Of a stretch of DNA of 64,000 bases, positions 7,923 through 17,547 are shown piece after piece. The notes under the pieces are model-generated. The model ran no database searches. It was not told where the DNA came from and was given only the letters and a program-made list of their open reading frames with translations. The stretch is from Litchfieldella anticariensis FP35 = DSM 16096 (GTDB lineage Bacteria > Pseudomonadota > Gammaproteobacteria > Pseudomonadales > Halomonadaceae), in NCBI RefSeq assembly GCF_000409775.1, contig NZ_KE332377.1, positions 964,073 through 1,028,072 of the forward strand, given 5' to 3'. Both the position numbers and the translations under genes were made by a program. Position 1 is the first letter of the stretch; each line of letters opens with the position of its first letter.

Positions 7923-10900
7923 ATGGGCTCATTTGAGTATCCAACGCACCAGAGTGCCGAGCTTTCAGCGCAGCAAGCAGATCGCCCTCAACCGCCTGTT
8001 CCGGCTCGTGCCAAACCCCACCGGCGGTTGAAAGCCGTTGTACCCTGGGTGCTGTTGTCACTAGCCGCTATCGTATCTTCCCTGCTAGTGGCCGAGGCAC
8101 GCACGTCCCGTCTGCAAGCCAAGGAACTTTCACGCTACGCCAGCACCTTGACGTTCTCGCTCGAACCGGGCCTCAGCAACCGTATCGTATTCCCACAACA
8201 CGGCCCCTTCGACACGCGCCTTGGCTATACACAACTCCCTGAGTTGCAGAGTCGGCTCACACACCGCGGCTACCTCGTTGAACATCAAGCACACTTTTCC
8301 CCGTCGCTGCTCGATTATGCTCAACGCGGCTTCTTCGTTCCCTATTCGGAAAAGACGTGGGCCGGGTTGACCATTGACGAGTGTCGCGGTGAACCGCTCT
8401 ACCAATTCCGCCATCCGCAGCGTCATTATCCGCACTTCGATGCGATTCCACCCTTGGTACTGCAAACTCTGCTGTTCATCGAAAATCGCGAACTGCTCGA
8501 CGATACCTACCCGTTTGCCAATCCTGCGGTGGATTGGCCACGTTTCGCCAAAGCCGCCATGTCCCAAGTCGGCAAGGCATTGGACGTACAAGAACAATCC
8601 GCCGGCGGCAGCACCCTGGCGACTCAGATGGAAAAATATCGCCACTCTCCCGATGGCTTGACGTATTCGGCGATGGAAAAACTTCGCCAAATGGTGTCGG
8701 CAAGCGTACGTAGCTACCAGCAGGGCCCGGAAACGCTGACGGCACGCCGCGACGTGGCCCTGGACTACCTCAATACCGTTCCACTTTCGGCAGCACCAGG
8801 CTATGGAGAAGTCCATGGCATCGGGGACGGACTATGGGTCTGGTACGGTGCCGACTTTGACAGCGTCAATCGCTTGCTGGTCCCCGCCTTCAACGATGGC
8901 AACGCAACAGCAGCACAAGGCTTGGCGCTAAGGCAGGTGGTATCGCTGATGATTGCCCAGCGGCGTCCATCCTATTACCTGTCGCAAGGCCGCCAGTCGC
9001 TGGAACGCCTCACCGACAGCTATCTCCGCTTGCTGAACGAGGCAGGCGTCATCAATACCCACCTACGCAACGCTGCCCTTTCACAGGCTCTCGTTTTTCG
9101 CTACTTCCCCCAGGACCCTGCACGCATTCACATCGAAAGCGACAAAGGCATCCAAGTCGCACGCAGCCGCCTCGCCAGCCTGCTAGGACTTTCTTATTAC
9201 GATCTCGACCGGCTCGACCTTGCGGCCAGCACCACCCTGCATGGCGATCTGCAGCGACAAGTGACTGCCTACCTGGAGCGCCTGGCCGATCCCGAATTCG
9301 CCAGTGAAATCGGGCTGTTCGGCGAGCGTCTGCTGTCCCCCGAAAAGACCGGTGAAGTACGCTACAGCTTTACGCTATTCGAACGTGGTGACGAAGGCTT
9401 CCAGGTTCGAATACAGACCGACAATACCAACCAGCCGTTCGATATCAACGAAGGCAGTAAGCTGGAGCTAGGCTCAACCGCCAAACTACGGGTACTTTCC
9501 ACTTATCTGGAAGTGATCGCCGAGTTGCACCAGCGTTATGCCGCAGAATCAACCGAGGCATTGCGCCAGATCGACATCGACAGTCATGACATCCTCAGCC
9601 GCTGGGCAGTGGATTACCTGATCAACAACCCGAGTCACGATCTGTCCACCATGCTGCAGGCCGCTATGGAGCGCCGTTACTCGGCAAGCCCCCATGAAGC
9701 CTTCTTCACTGGAGGCGGACGCCATACCTTCAGCAATTTCCGTCGTGAAGACAACGGCCGTAACCCAACACTCAACGAGGCGCTGCGCGAATCGATCAAC
9801 CTGCCGTTCGTGCGCGTGCTGCGCGATCTGGTGCGCTACACGATCTACCAGAACGGCAATCGCACCCAACTGCTCGAGGATGACAAGGATCCTCGCCGTG
9901 TGGAGTACCTGCGCCGTTTCGCCGACCGTGAAGGGCGGGTCTTCTTGCTGCGCTTCTGGCGCAAGTATCAAGGCAAGGAAAACCCGGAGCGCCTCGACCT
10001 TTTCCTCGATGGTCTGAAAACCACATCGGCCCGCCTTGCTGCGGTGCACCGCTACCTGATGCCGGAAGTCGATCGCGAGACTTTCGCGGCATTCCTCCGT
10101 GAGCGCCTGCCCGGGGAGGGGCTCAGCGATAAACGCATCGACGAGCTTTACCACGGCTACGGGCCCGGCGCTTACGATCTCTCCGACCAAGGCTACATCG
10201 CCCGAGTCCACCCCCTGGAACTATGGCTGCTCGGTTACCTGCTCCAACACCCCGATGCCAACTTCCACGAAGCCGCCAGCGCCAGCCGGGAAGAGCGCCA
10301 AGAGGTTTACGGCTGGCTGTTCAGGACACGCCACCGCAGTGCACGAGACATTCGTATCCGCACCATGCTCGAAGTCGAAGCCTTTCTGGAAATCCACCAA
10401 CGCTGGCAACGCCTGGGCTATCCCTTCGAGCATCTGGTGCCCTCCCTGGCCACGGCCATTGGCAGCTCCGGTGACCGCCCGGCAGCCCTCGCCGAGCTGA
10501 TGGGCATCATACTCAACGATGGCGTACGCCTCCCCACACAACGCATAGATGCCTTGCACTTCGCCGCCAATACGCCTTACGAAACTCGCTTCGTCTCCGC
10601 TCCCTCACAAGGCGAACGCGTGATGGCTCCGGAGGTAGCCGCCGTACTCCGTGAAGCGCTGTCGCAGGTCGTGGATGGCGGCACCGCTCGACGACTGCAA
10701 GGTAGTTTCACCCTGGAGGACGGCACCCCCCTGACGCTGGGAGGCAAGACCGGCACCGGTGACAACCGCATCGAAACCGTCACGCGTTCCGGACATGTCA
10801 TCGATTCCCGCGCGCGCAATCGCACGGCTACCTTCGTGTTCTACCTGGGTGAAAGGCATTTCGGCACGCTTACTGCCTATGTAGCTGGCAGTCAGTCGGA

Positions 10901-11036
10901 TGACTTCCGCTTCACTTCGGCCCTGCCGGTCCAGGTGCTGAAAGGTATGGAGCCCATTCTCCGACCGTATTTGCAGCCCGAGCGTCACACTCTCTGCCGA
11001 CCGCCTTCGCCCGTATTGCAGGTCGCCAATACATGA
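7923..11036 (+). CDS. Bifunctional class A penicillin-binding protein (transglycosylase/transpeptidase)
   Basis: A 1037-residue membrane-anchored cell-wall synthase. After a cytoplasmic tail and one membrane helix (VVPWVLLSLAAIVSSLLVAE) comes a GT51 glycosyltransferase domain with ENREL, GGSTLATQMEKY and YLNTVPLS, close to the usual ENRxF, GGSTxTQQ and YLN motifs. The transpeptidase domain shows SxxK as GSTAK, SxN as SIN and KTG as GGKTGTGD. The protein is longer than E. coli PBP1a or PBP1b and has large insertions between the SxN and KTG motifs. The ATG at 7923 is chosen because GGAGGGTGGGAG precedes it; an in-frame GTG lies at 7836. No operon partner is obvious. Confidence 0.9.
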   Translation: MGSFEYPTHQSAELSAQQADRPQPPVPARAKPHRRLKAVVPWVLLSLAAIVSSLLVAEARTSRLQAKELSRYASTLTFSLEPGLSNRIVFPQHGPFDTRLGYTQLPELQSRLTHRGYLVEHQAHFSPSLLDYAQRGFFVPYSEKTWAGLTIDECRGEPLYQFRHPQRHYPHFDAIPPLVLQTLLFIENRELLDDTYPFANPAVDWPRFAKAAMSQVGKALDVQEQSAGGSTLATQMEKYRHSPDGLTYSAMEKLRQMVSASVRSYQQGPETLTARRDVALDYLNTVPLSAAPGYGEVHGIGDGLWVWYGADFDSVNRLLVPAFNDGNATAAQGLALRQVVSLMIAQRRPSYYLSQGRQSLERLTDSYLRLLNEAGVINTHLRNAALSQALVFRYFPQDPARIHIESDKGIQVARSRLASLLGLSYYDLDRLDLAASTTLHGDLQRQVTAYLERLADPEFASEIGLFGERLLSPEKTGEVRYSFTLFERGDEGFQVRIQTDNTNQPFDINEGSKLELGSTAKLRVLSTYLEVIAELHQRYAAESTEALRQIDIDSHDILSRWAVDYLINNPSHDLSTMLQAAMERRYSASPHEAFFTGGGRHTFSNFRREDNGRNPTLNEALRESINLPFVRVLRDLVRYTIYQNGNRTQLLEDDKDPRRVEYLRRFADREGRVFLLRFWRKYQGKENPERLDLFLDGLKTTSARLAAVHRYLMPEVDRETFAAFLRERLPGEGLSDKRIDELYHGYGPGAYDLSDQGYIARVHPLELWLLGYLLQHPDANFHEAASASREERQEVYGWLFRTRHRSARDIRIRTMLEVEAFLEIHQRWQRLGYPFEHLVPSLATAIGSSGDRPAALAELMGIILNDGVRLPTQRIDALHFAANTPYETRFVSAPSQGERVMAPEVAAVLREALSQVVDGGTARRLQGSFTLEDGTPLTLGGKTGTGDNRIETVTRSGHVIDSRARNRTATFVFYLGERHFGTLTAYVAGSQSDDFRFTSALPVQVLKGMEPILRPYLQPERHTLCRPPSPVLQVANT

Positions 11037-11185
11037 GCCACCCTCAGGCCACAATCAGGCAGCATCGACTACGCAGTCCAACTATCATTATGGATAAGCG
11101 ATGGGCGCTGCCCAAGCGATGGAAAGAGCAGCAAGGACGCCTGATGCAAACCAGATCGGCCCTTATGGCCGCAGGAGGTCGAGTC

Positions 11186-11656
11186 ATGGCCATGGCAATG
11201 ACGACGCGGGAGTACCTCAGGTCGCAAGATATCGACTACGAAGAGGTCAAGCACCCCCGCGAAGTGACCGCTAATCGTATTGCCCAGCAAGCGCATATCA
11301 CTGGCAACCAACTGGCCAAGGCAGTACTGCTGCATGGTGACTCCGGTTACCGGATCGCTGTACTACCCGGTAGTTGCGAAGCGGATTTGGGCATGCTGTC
11401 GAACATGCTCCACGAGCGCGTTGAACTGGCTTCGGAAGATGATATCCGGCGCAGTTTCGACGACTGTGACCCTGGCGCCTTGACGCCCGTAGGCCAGGCC
11501 TATGGTCTGCAGGTGTTCGTTGATGATGAACTACGTGATCAGTCGGATATCTACTTCGAAGCCGGCGACCACGAGACATTGGTTCACATGAGCGGACGGG
11601 AATTCGACCGTCTGATGCGCGAAGCCGGACACGGCCGCTTCAGCCGTCACATGTAA
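11186..11656 (+). CDS. YbaK/EbsC-family aminoacyl-tRNA deacylase
   Basis: A 156-residue single-domain protein of the YbaK/ProX editing family: TTREYLRSQDIDYEEVKHP at the N-terminus, the conserved lysine region ITGNQLAKAVLLH, and a GALTPVGQAYGLQVFVDDEL segment. These enzymes hydrolyse mischarged aminoacyl-tRNAs in trans. The sequence is shorter than YbaK and closer to generic YbaK-domain proteins, so the tRNA specificity is unknown. The start at 11186 has AGGAGG seven bases upstream; the frame is open further upstream but without codon support. Confidence 0.88.
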   Translation: MAMAMTTREYLRSQDIDYEEVKHPREVTANRIAQQAHITGNQLAKAVLLHGDSGYRIAVLPGSCEADLGMLSNMLHERVELASEDDIRRSFDDCDPGALTPVGQAYGLQVFVDDELRDQSDIYFEAGDHETLVHMSGREFDRLMREAGHGRFSRHM

Positions 11657-11749
11657 GCCGACCAGGTAGGCACACTCTTCCGTCGCCGGCCGTGCGCATT
11701 CCTTGATGGCAGGCACCGCCTGCTGGAGAGCCATTCGTGTGCCCCGCTG

Positions 11750-11785
11750 ACAGCCCCCTCGATTGCTCATGTCGACGGGGGCTGT
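11750..11785 (+). terminator. Probable transcription terminator
   Basis: ACAGCCCCCTCGA pairs with TCGACGGGGGCTGT around a nine-base loop, with one bulged base, and is followed by the AT-rich TATGATATTAAAT. It lies between the YbaK-type gene and thiI and probably ends transcription from the former. Confidence 0.65.
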
Positions 11786-11824
11786 TATGATATTAAATCA
11801 CTGTTTTCTAATGATTTTCACTTC

Positions 11825-13300
11825 ATGAAGTATCTACTCAAACTGTTCCCTGAAATCACCATCAAGTCGCGTTCAGTACGCAAGGAGATGGTGCGCTGCC
11901 TGCGTGCCAATGTTCGCAATACCTTATCTCGATACGATGCAGGGGTACGGGTAACCGGAAACTGGGATGCCCTGGAAGTTCAGCCCAGTGCCGACGTGAC
12001 TGAACAAGACCTGGCCGTGATCGAAGCGGTGATGACCCGCATCCCCGGAATTCATGAAGTGCTGACCATCGAGGACCGCGAGTTTCATTCTTTCGCGGAA
12101 ACGGCCGAACAACTTCTGCCGCTGTGGGGACCGTACATCACCCACAAGCGCTTCTGCGTGCGCGTGAAACGCCGTGGCGAGCATGAGTTCCGCTCCGACG
12201 ACCTGGAGCGGCATCTGGGAGCCGCCCTGCTAGCGGCAGCCCCGGGTGCCCGCGTCGATCTGGAGCGCCCTGATATCGTGGTATCGCTCGAACTCAAGGA
12301 TAAACGGCTACTATTGATCACCCAACGTCGGCCAGGCCTGGGGGGCTACCCGCTAGGCACACAAGGTGCTGCCTTGGCACTGATCTCGGGTGGATTCGAC
12401 TCCCCAGTAGCCGCCTATCGCATGATTCGGCGTGGCATCAAGACCCATTTCCTGTTCTTCAACCTCGGCGGTCCTGCCCATGAGGCCGGCGTGCGCGAAG
12501 TCACACATCATCTATGGCAACGCTATAGCACCTCACATCATGTGAACTTCATTTCGGTGCCTTTCGAAGGCGTGGTCAACGAAATCCTCACCAAGATCCC
12601 TGATGGTTTGATGGGAGTGGTACTCAAACGCATGATGATGCGTGCTGCGAGCAAGATAGCAGCCAAGAACCGAATTCCTGTCTTGGTCACCGGCGACGCC
12701 ATCGCTCAGGTCTCGAGCCAGAGCCTGACCAACCTATGCCTGATCGATGCCTTGGTTGAACGTCCGATCCTGCGCCCCCTGGTGGCTAACGACAAGCAGG
12801 ACATCATTACCGAAGCCCGCCACATCGGTACCGCGGAATTCGCTGAGCGCATGCCCGAATACTGCGGCGTGACCTCCCGCCGCCCCAATACTCGTGCCCG
12901 CCGCGACCGAGTAGAAGAGGCGGAAGCCGAATTCGACTTCGATGTGCTGGAACTCGCCATCGAGCAAGCGACCAAGACCCGGGTAGACAAGTTGATCGAG
13001 ACCGCTCCTACGCTGGCCGACGTCAAGGTCGTCGACTCACAGGAAGCCTTGGCAGCGCAACGCGACTGCAGCGTCATCGACATCCGCCATCCCAGTGAAC
13101 GCGATGAGGCGCCACTGCAACTCCCCAGCGAAATCCAGTTGTTGGAGATACCCTTCTACGAGCTACAGGATGAAGCCAAGGCATTGCCTACTGATCGCCA
13201 TTATCTGCTCTATTGCCAACAAGGAATGATGAGCAAGATGCAAGCATTACGCCTCGCCGATCAAGGCTTGACCAATTTCGGGGTGTACCAGGGAGGATAA
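11825..13300 (+). CDS. thiI: tRNA 4-thiouridine sulfurtransferase ThiI
   Basis: A 491-residue protein with the three ThiI modules in order: ferredoxin-like and THUMP RNA-binding domains (residues about 1-165), the PP-loop adenylation domain with SGGFDS near residue 190, and a C-terminal rhodanese domain carrying the persulfide cysteine (C464 in YCQQGMMSKM). It transfers sulfur from an IscS-type cysteine desulfurase to uridine 8 of tRNA and, in organisms with the long form, to ThiS for thiazole synthesis. The rhodanese domain marks this as the long gammaproteobacterial type. The gene looks monocistronic. Confidence 0.97.
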   Translation: MKYLLKLFPEITIKSRSVRKEMVRCLRANVRNTLSRYDAGVRVTGNWDALEVQPSADVTEQDLAVIEAVMTRIPGIHEVLTIEDREFHSFAETAEQLLPLWGPYITHKRFCVRVKRRGEHEFRSDDLERHLGAALLAAAPGARVDLERPDIVVSLELKDKRLLLITQRRPGLGGYPLGTQGAALALISGGFDSPVAAYRMIRRGIKTHFLFFNLGGPAHEAGVREVTHHLWQRYSTSHHVNFISVPFEGVVNEILTKIPDGLMGVVLKRMMMRAASKIAAKNRIPVLVTGDAIAQVSSQSLTNLCLIDALVERPILRPLVANDKQDIITEARHIGTAEFAERMPEYCGVTSRRPNTRARRDRVEEAEAEFDFDVLELAIEQATKTRVDKLIETAPTLADVKVVDSQEALAAQRDCSVIDIRHPSERDEAPLQLPSEIQLLEIPFYELQDEAKALPTDRHYLLYCQQGMMSKMQALRLADQGLTNFGVYQGG

Positions 13301-13748
13301 GCCTCCAGATCTGGAGCTACTCCCGCCCGTCCCTTCCGAGCCATAGCGGAAGTGTCACTGATGACTGTCTCGCGGGGCACCAAATGGTTGTGTTGCCCTC
13401 TCCGCTGCCCCGCGCCTCGGAATCCTCATCTTCAGACTGCCGAACCTGGTCACGAATGTCCCCACAGCGGTTCCACGGACCTCCCACAGTCCGCCATCTG
13501 GTTTCTGGATCATAAAGAATTAAAAGCGATTTTCGAGCTTACAACGGCATAAAAATAGTGAAAAACGACAAATCATCAAGCCTCTTTATCAACACTCATC
13601 ATGGCAAAAAATATATATAACAACCCTTTGCATTGCCCTTATTACTCAGCTATTTTCAAGTTCGAAAAGATCCTAAGGGTAATATTTATTCCCATAACAT
13701 ACCCTAATTAATCACCATTTATTTTAAATATTCAAAAGGAGAACGAGC
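13301..13748. other. Intergenic region ahead of the polyene-type operon
   Basis: No gene is supported here. CGCGGGGCA (13371-13379) and TGCCCCGCG (13406-13414) form a perfect 9-bp inverted repeat with a 26-base loop, possibly terminating thiI. From about 13500 to 13740 the sequence becomes strikingly AT-rich and ends in AAAAGGAG just before the ACP start, so the promoter of the following operon probably lies here. Confidence 0.5.
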
Positions 13749-14009
13749 TTGCTAACAAATACAGAACTGGAAGTCGCCGAGGTCATTGTTGAGGGTCTCG
13801 ACTTGGATGTAGATCCCCAAAAAATCGATAACAATGCTCCTTTATTTGGTAGCGGCTTAAACCTTGACTCCATTGATGCATTGGAGCTTGCGCTCCTTCT
13901 AACTAAATCATTTGGCGTCAAAATTACTCAGGGAGATGAAAAAAATGAAGAGACGTTCAGCTCCTTGAGTGCACTGAGCAGGTTTGTCCAGGAGAACCGA
14001 CAAATCTGA
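13749..14009 (+). CDS. Acyl carrier protein
   Basis: An 86-residue acidic protein with the phosphopantetheine attachment motif LDSIDALELAL; the modified serine would be S41. The start is a TTG at 13749 with AAGGAG about seven bases upstream. It is the first gene of a ten-gene same-strand operon and presumably carries the growing chain for the ketosynthase, dehydratases and ketoreductase that follow. It differs from housekeeping AcpP by its TTG start, its KSFGVKI segment and its location away from the fab genes. Local base composition is AT-richer than in the downstream genes. Confidence 0.88.
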   Translation: MLTNTELEVAEVIVEGLDLDVDPQKIDNNAPLFGSGLNLDSIDALELALLLTKSFGVKITQGDEKNEETFSSLSALSRFVQENRQI

Positions 14010-14067
14010 CTTGTCGCCTGGAAGGCTACATGAGTATCAATGGAAGATAGTGCTTAGTGAGGCCCTA

Positions 14068-14379
14068 ATGCAACACGTAAGCTCTGGCATCATCTTGGCC
14101 GATCATCCGGCCTTGGTAGGGCATTTCCCAAAAAATCCCGTCGTCCCCGCTGTTATTATCTTGCACCATGTGGAAGAAGCACTTGGCAAATGGCGGGCAG
14201 ATCTCACGATGAGTAAAATTCACCGAGCCAAGTTCGTTGCCGTGCTTAGGCCAGCAGAAGAATTCCAGATAATCTTTTCTAACACGAACGAGATCAACAT
14301 CTCTTTCGAATGCTGGAAAGCAGGTGGTCTTCAATTCGCCACGGGCGAAATCGTCGCGAGATCCAACCATCATGCATAA
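14068..14379 (+). CDS. Hotdog-fold 3-hydroxyacyl-ACP dehydratase (FabZ/ApeI-like)
   Basis: About 103 residues with the dehydratase core LVGHFPKNPVVPAVIILHHVEEAL, equivalent to the GHFPxxPxxPG motif of FabZ- and ApeI-type enzymes; the catalytic His is present, but Ala replaces the usual Gly after VVP. It should remove water from beta-hydroxyacyl-ACP intermediates to give a double bond. The ATG at 14068 follows GTGAGG; the frame is open upstream to the ACP stop, so an earlier non-ATG start is possible. It overlaps the ketosynthase start by eight bases. A second dehydratase-like gene lies further down the operon. Confidence 0.75.
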   Translation: MQHVSSGIILADHPALVGHFPKNPVVPAVIILHHVEEALGKWRADLTMSKIHRAKFVAVLRPAEEFQIIFSNTNEINISFECWKAGGLQFATGEIVARSNHHA

Positions 14380-15577
14380 TAATTTATCAACGAAACGACC
14401 CATTCATGTCACTGCTCACACACTTTCGAGCGCGCTTGGAATTGGTAATGAAGCAACACTAAAGTCCCTTCGGGAAAAAGAAGGTGGCCTACGCCAGCAT
14501 GAACTTCGTGGTGGAGGCACGACATGGCTCGGGCTCGTCCCCGACATTGGTGAAGAACCAACCCGAGGCACCTTGTCGCAGTATGACTGCCGGGCCAGTC
14601 GAGTCCTTGGCCACGCCCTAGTCCAGGATGACTTTCATATCCAAGTTGCCCGTGCACGTGCGCAATACGGCGCCGATCGCATTGGATGCTTCATCGGCAC
14701 CATTGGTGCCGGACTTGGACATCTCGAAGAATGCTACCGCAACCATGACATCACTAACGGAGATCTCGGGCGGGACGTACGGATCGACCATACGGCACAG
14801 CTATTCTCGGTGACCGAGCAATGCCAACGTGTGCTCGATATCAGCGGGCCGGCCGCGACGATCTCCACTGCCTGCTCATCGAGCGCGAAGGTCTTCTGCA
14901 CAGCTTATCGGTATCTGGCAGCTGGCTTGTGCGACGCTGTCGTCGTCGGCGGCATCGACTGCGCCAATGAAGGTTTCATTTACGGCTTTCGATCGTTGGG
15001 ACTTCTGTCCTCATTGCCCTGCCGCCCATGGGATCGTGATCGAGATGGGCTGAGTATCGGTGAAGCTGCCGGTTTTGCACTACTGGAACGCCAACCCCGG
15101 GGGGCCAATAGCGTTGCCCTACTCGGCTATGGTGAAACCAGCGACTCCTATCACCCGACGGCACCTCATCCCGAGGGAGACGGGGCCGTAGAGGCTATGC
15201 GCCATGCCCTGGGTATCGCCGGGCTGCGACCCGAGGAGATTGATTACATCAATCTTCACGGCAGTAGCACCCCCTCCAACGATCAATCCGAAGACCACGC
15301 CATCCTTCGGGTATTCGGAGACACGGTGCCTTGCAGTTCCACCAAGAGTTGGACAGGGCACGCTCAAGGAGCTGCCGGAATTACGGAGGCGATTCTTTCC
15401 ATACTCAGCCTCCAGAATGACGTCATCCCAGCGACGCTGAATACGGTCGCACTCGATCCGGCTTTGCGGACACGAATCGTGACACAGAATGTCGTGCACC
15501 GCTTGAAACACGTACTGAGCAACTCCTTTGGTTTTGGTGGCAACAACTGCACGCTCATTTTCGGAGCCGCCCAATGA
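14372..15577 (+). CDS. Beta-ketoacyl-ACP synthase (FabF-like, aryl-polyene type)
   Basis: A 401-residue condensing enzyme. The catalytic set is complete: C168 in ISTACSSSAK, H296 in NLHGSSTPSND, K325 and H330 in SWTGHAQGAAG, and the C-terminal NSFGFGGNN loop. It would perform the decarboxylative Claisen condensation with malonyl-ACP. Residues around the active site and the short linkers resemble the ketosynthases of aryl polyene clusters more than housekeeping FabF. It overlaps the upstream dehydratase by eight bases and the next gene by four (ATGA), so these proteins should be made in step. Confidence 0.9.
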   Translation: MHNNLSTKRPIHVTAHTLSSALGIGNEATLKSLREKEGGLRQHELRGGGTTWLGLVPDIGEEPTRGTLSQYDCRASRVLGHALVQDDFHIQVARARAQYGADRIGCFIGTIGAGLGHLEECYRNHDITNGDLGRDVRIDHTAQLFSVTEQCQRVLDISGPAATISTACSSSAKVFCTAYRYLAAGLCDAVVVGGIDCANEGFIYGFRSLGLLSSLPCRPWDRDRDGLSIGEAAGFALLERQPRGANSVALLGYGETSDSYHPTAPHPEGDGAVEAMRHALGIAGLRPEEIDYINLHGSSTPSNDQSEDHAILRVFGDTVPCSSTKSWTGHAQGAAGITEAILSILSLQNDVIPATLNTVALDPALRTRIVTQNVVHRLKHVLSNSFGFGGNNCTLIFGAAQ

Positions 15578-16374
15578 CGCCTTTTTTTGTCGAATCGATC
15601 GCCATGCTTGGGCCAGGCCTACCCGATTGGCAAACCAGTATCGACATGCTGCGCAACCCCGTACGTTTCGCTCCTGGAGCAGCACCGGGTATTACCACAG
15701 CACCTGCCAAAGCGAACGGCCGGCGACGCACGACTCCTGTCATACGCTTGGCACTCCAGGTGACCGACCAATTGGCTCGAGACTCATCATTGGATCTGTC
15801 GAAAGCGACGTCGATTTTTGCGAGTTCGTCCGGCGACCTCCAAGTGCTGGACAAGGTTTGCACCAGCCTCACGGAAGAGGATCCTCCCGTCTCACCGAAA
15901 CAGTTCCAGAACATCGTACACAATGCTGCAGGTGGCTTCTGGTCCCTCGAAGCCGGTGCCAAAGGAACCACGACTAGCCTGAGCGCTCGAGAATCAAGCT
16001 TCACCGCTGGGCTGATCGAAGCTTATACCTGTCTCATCGATGTCGATGCACCGGTTGTCTTTGCCTGTTACGACCATCCGGCTCCCCCTCTGCTGGACCG
16101 CTATTTGCCGATACCGACCCCCTTTGCCTCGGCCATGGTGTTGACACGAGAACCGACGAGCAATAGTCGCTTCGCTCTGGCATGCGACATCCATCCGGAG
16201 CAACCCGAAACCGTCATGATCGACCATCCCGAATTGGAGAGACTGCGGACCACTCATACGGCGGCCCGTGGGCTACCACTGTTTCACACCATGGCAAACG
16301 GTGGAGGCCGCGTCTGTCTGTCCTATATCGGCCCCAGGAGTCTGGTAATCGATGTCGACCCAATTCATCAATGA
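15574..16374 (+). CDS. Ketosynthase-like chain-length-factor protein
   Basis: A 266-residue protein resembling the N-terminal half of a ketosynthase, like the KS-like chain-length factors of aryl polyene clusters: GRRRTTPVIRLALQVTD, then IFASSSGDLQVLDKVCTSL and FQNIVHNAAGGFWSLEAGAKG. No active-site cysteine of the TACSS type is present. In aryl polyene systems such a protein pairs with the active ketosynthase and sets chain length. It directly follows the ketosynthase with a four-base overlap, consistent with a heterodimer, and its 3' end overlaps the next gene by 23 bases. Confidence 0.82.
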   Translation: MTPFFVESIAMLGPGLPDWQTSIDMLRNPVRFAPGAAPGITTAPAKANGRRRTTPVIRLALQVTDQLARDSSLDLSKATSIFASSSGDLQVLDKVCTSLTEEDPPVSPKQFQNIVHNAAGGFWSLEAGAKGTTTSLSARESSFTAGLIEAYTCLIDVDAPVVFACYDHPAPPLLDRYLPIPTPFASAMVLTREPTSNSRFALACDIHPEQPETVMIDHPELERLRTTHTAARGLPLFHTMANGGGRVCLSYIGPRSLVIDVDPIHQ

Positions 16375-16801
16375 CAAGGCGGCGATCTACGCCCGATTAC
16401 CGCATGCTGGGCCGATGCAACTGCTGGATGCCGTTCTATCCTGGAACGACGATTCGATACGTTGCCTCACCGCGTCTCATGTCGATGACGCTAATCCACT
16501 ACACCAAGGCCATAGTTTCTCCAGGATGCACCTACTGGAATACGCCGCTCAAGCCATTGCCGTTCACGGCAGCTTGTTGGATCCGGACGGTCCCGGGAAG
16601 CTGGTCTATATTGCCGCCTTTCGCGATGTCGATTTGGCACCCGCCCCATTGCCTCAGATCACGGAGACTCTTCTCGATGTGCGCGCCACGCAACTCGCTG
16701 CAATGCCCGATGGCTCGCTCTACGCCTTTTCCGTGATCTCGAGTAGCACCGTAATCGCACAAGGCAAGGCGACCGTCGCTATTGCAGGAGAGCTGCCATG
16801 A
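16352..16801 (+). CDS. Hotdog-fold dehydratase (ApeP-like)
   Basis: A 149-residue hotdog-fold protein. IYARLPHAGPMQLLDAVLSW and LLEYAAQAIAVHGSLL correspond to the His-containing and Glu-containing segments of the ApeP/FabA-like dehydratases in polyene clusters, so both catalytic residues appear present. It probably dehydrates a particular range of chain lengths or forms a pair with the shorter dehydratase at 14068, as ApeI and ApeP do. Its start lies inside the preceding gene and its stop overlaps the ketoreductase start (ATGA). Confidence 0.78.
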   Translation: MSTQFINDKAAIYARLPHAGPMQLLDAVLSWNDDSIRCLTASHVDDANPLHQGHSFSRMHLLEYAAQAIAVHGSLLDPDGPGKLVYIAAFRDVDLAPAPLPQITETLLDVRATQLAAMPDGSLYAFSVISSSTVIAQGKATVAIAGELP

Positions 16802-17514
16802 GACGAGCACTAGTCACAGGTGGAAGTGGCAGTATCGGTGCTTCAATCTGTCGTGAACTGGCCAGGCAAGGTCTTCATCTGATCGTGCATAGCCACTGCA
16901 ATCCGCAACAGGCCGAATCGGTCGTCCAAGAGATTCGTCGTGACGGCGGCTCTGCGGAGACCATCACATTCGACGTCACCAATCACGAAGAATGTGAAAG
17001 AAGTCTTGAAAAGCTGACGGAAGCCGGTCCAATCCAGATCCTGGTGAACAATGCCGGAGTCCACAGCGATGCGCCACTGGTGGGCATGTCGTTAGAACAA
17101 TGGCGACATGTCATCGACGTCTCGCTACACGGCTTCTTCAATGTAACGCGCCCATTGCTCATGCCGATGATTCGCAGCCGCTGGGGACGCGTCATCAGTA
17201 TCTCGTCGGTTAGTGGAGTGACCGGAAATCGCGGCCAAAGTAACTACGCCGCAGCAAAGGCCGGCTTGCACGGCGCTTCGAAGTCGCTTGCCACGGAACT
17301 TGCCTCGCGAGGCATCACCGTGAATGTCGTCGCTCCCGGTTTCATCGCCAGCGGCATGGCCAAGACCGTCGACGAGCACATCATTCATGCTGCCGTGCCA
17401 ATGAAAAGGGCGGGAATGGCAGAAGAAGTTGCCTCCCTCGTCTCGTTTCTCGCATCGGACAGTGCCAGTTACCTCACGGGACAAGTCGTCGGGATCAATG
17501 GCGGCATGTCCTGA
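16798..17514 (+). CDS. 3-ketoacyl-ACP reductase (FabG-like short-chain dehydrogenase)
   Basis: A 238-residue classical short-chain dehydrogenase: the nucleotide loop VTGGSGSIGASIC, the NNAG motif, Ser in ISSVSG, and the catalytic YAAAK; the C-terminal LTGQVVGINGGMS is the FabG signature. It reduces beta-ketoacyl-ACP with NADPH. Together with the ketosynthase and dehydratases it completes a reductive-dehydrative cycle without any enoyl reductase in the cluster, which would leave conjugated double bonds. The ATG overlaps the stop of the previous gene by four bases. Confidence 0.93.
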   Translation: MRRALVTGGSGSIGASICRELARQGLHLIVHSHCNPQQAESVVQEIRRDGGSAETITFDVTNHEECERSLEKLTEAGPIQILVNNAGVHSDAPLVGMSLEQWRHVIDVSLHGFFNVTRPLLMPMIRSRWGRVISISSVSGVTGNRGQSNYAAAKAGLHGASKSLATELASRGITVNVVAPGFIASGMAKTVDEHIIHAAVPMKRAGMAEEVASLVSFLASDSASYLTGQVVGINGGMS

Positions 17515-17547
17515 GCGCCAACCACACCTCATGGATTAATGGAGTAG

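Noticed and set aside
13301-13552. Plus-strand frames in the gap after thiI
   Set aside because: Short, with Ser/Pro/Arg-rich make-up, no ribosome site and no resemblance to known proteins.
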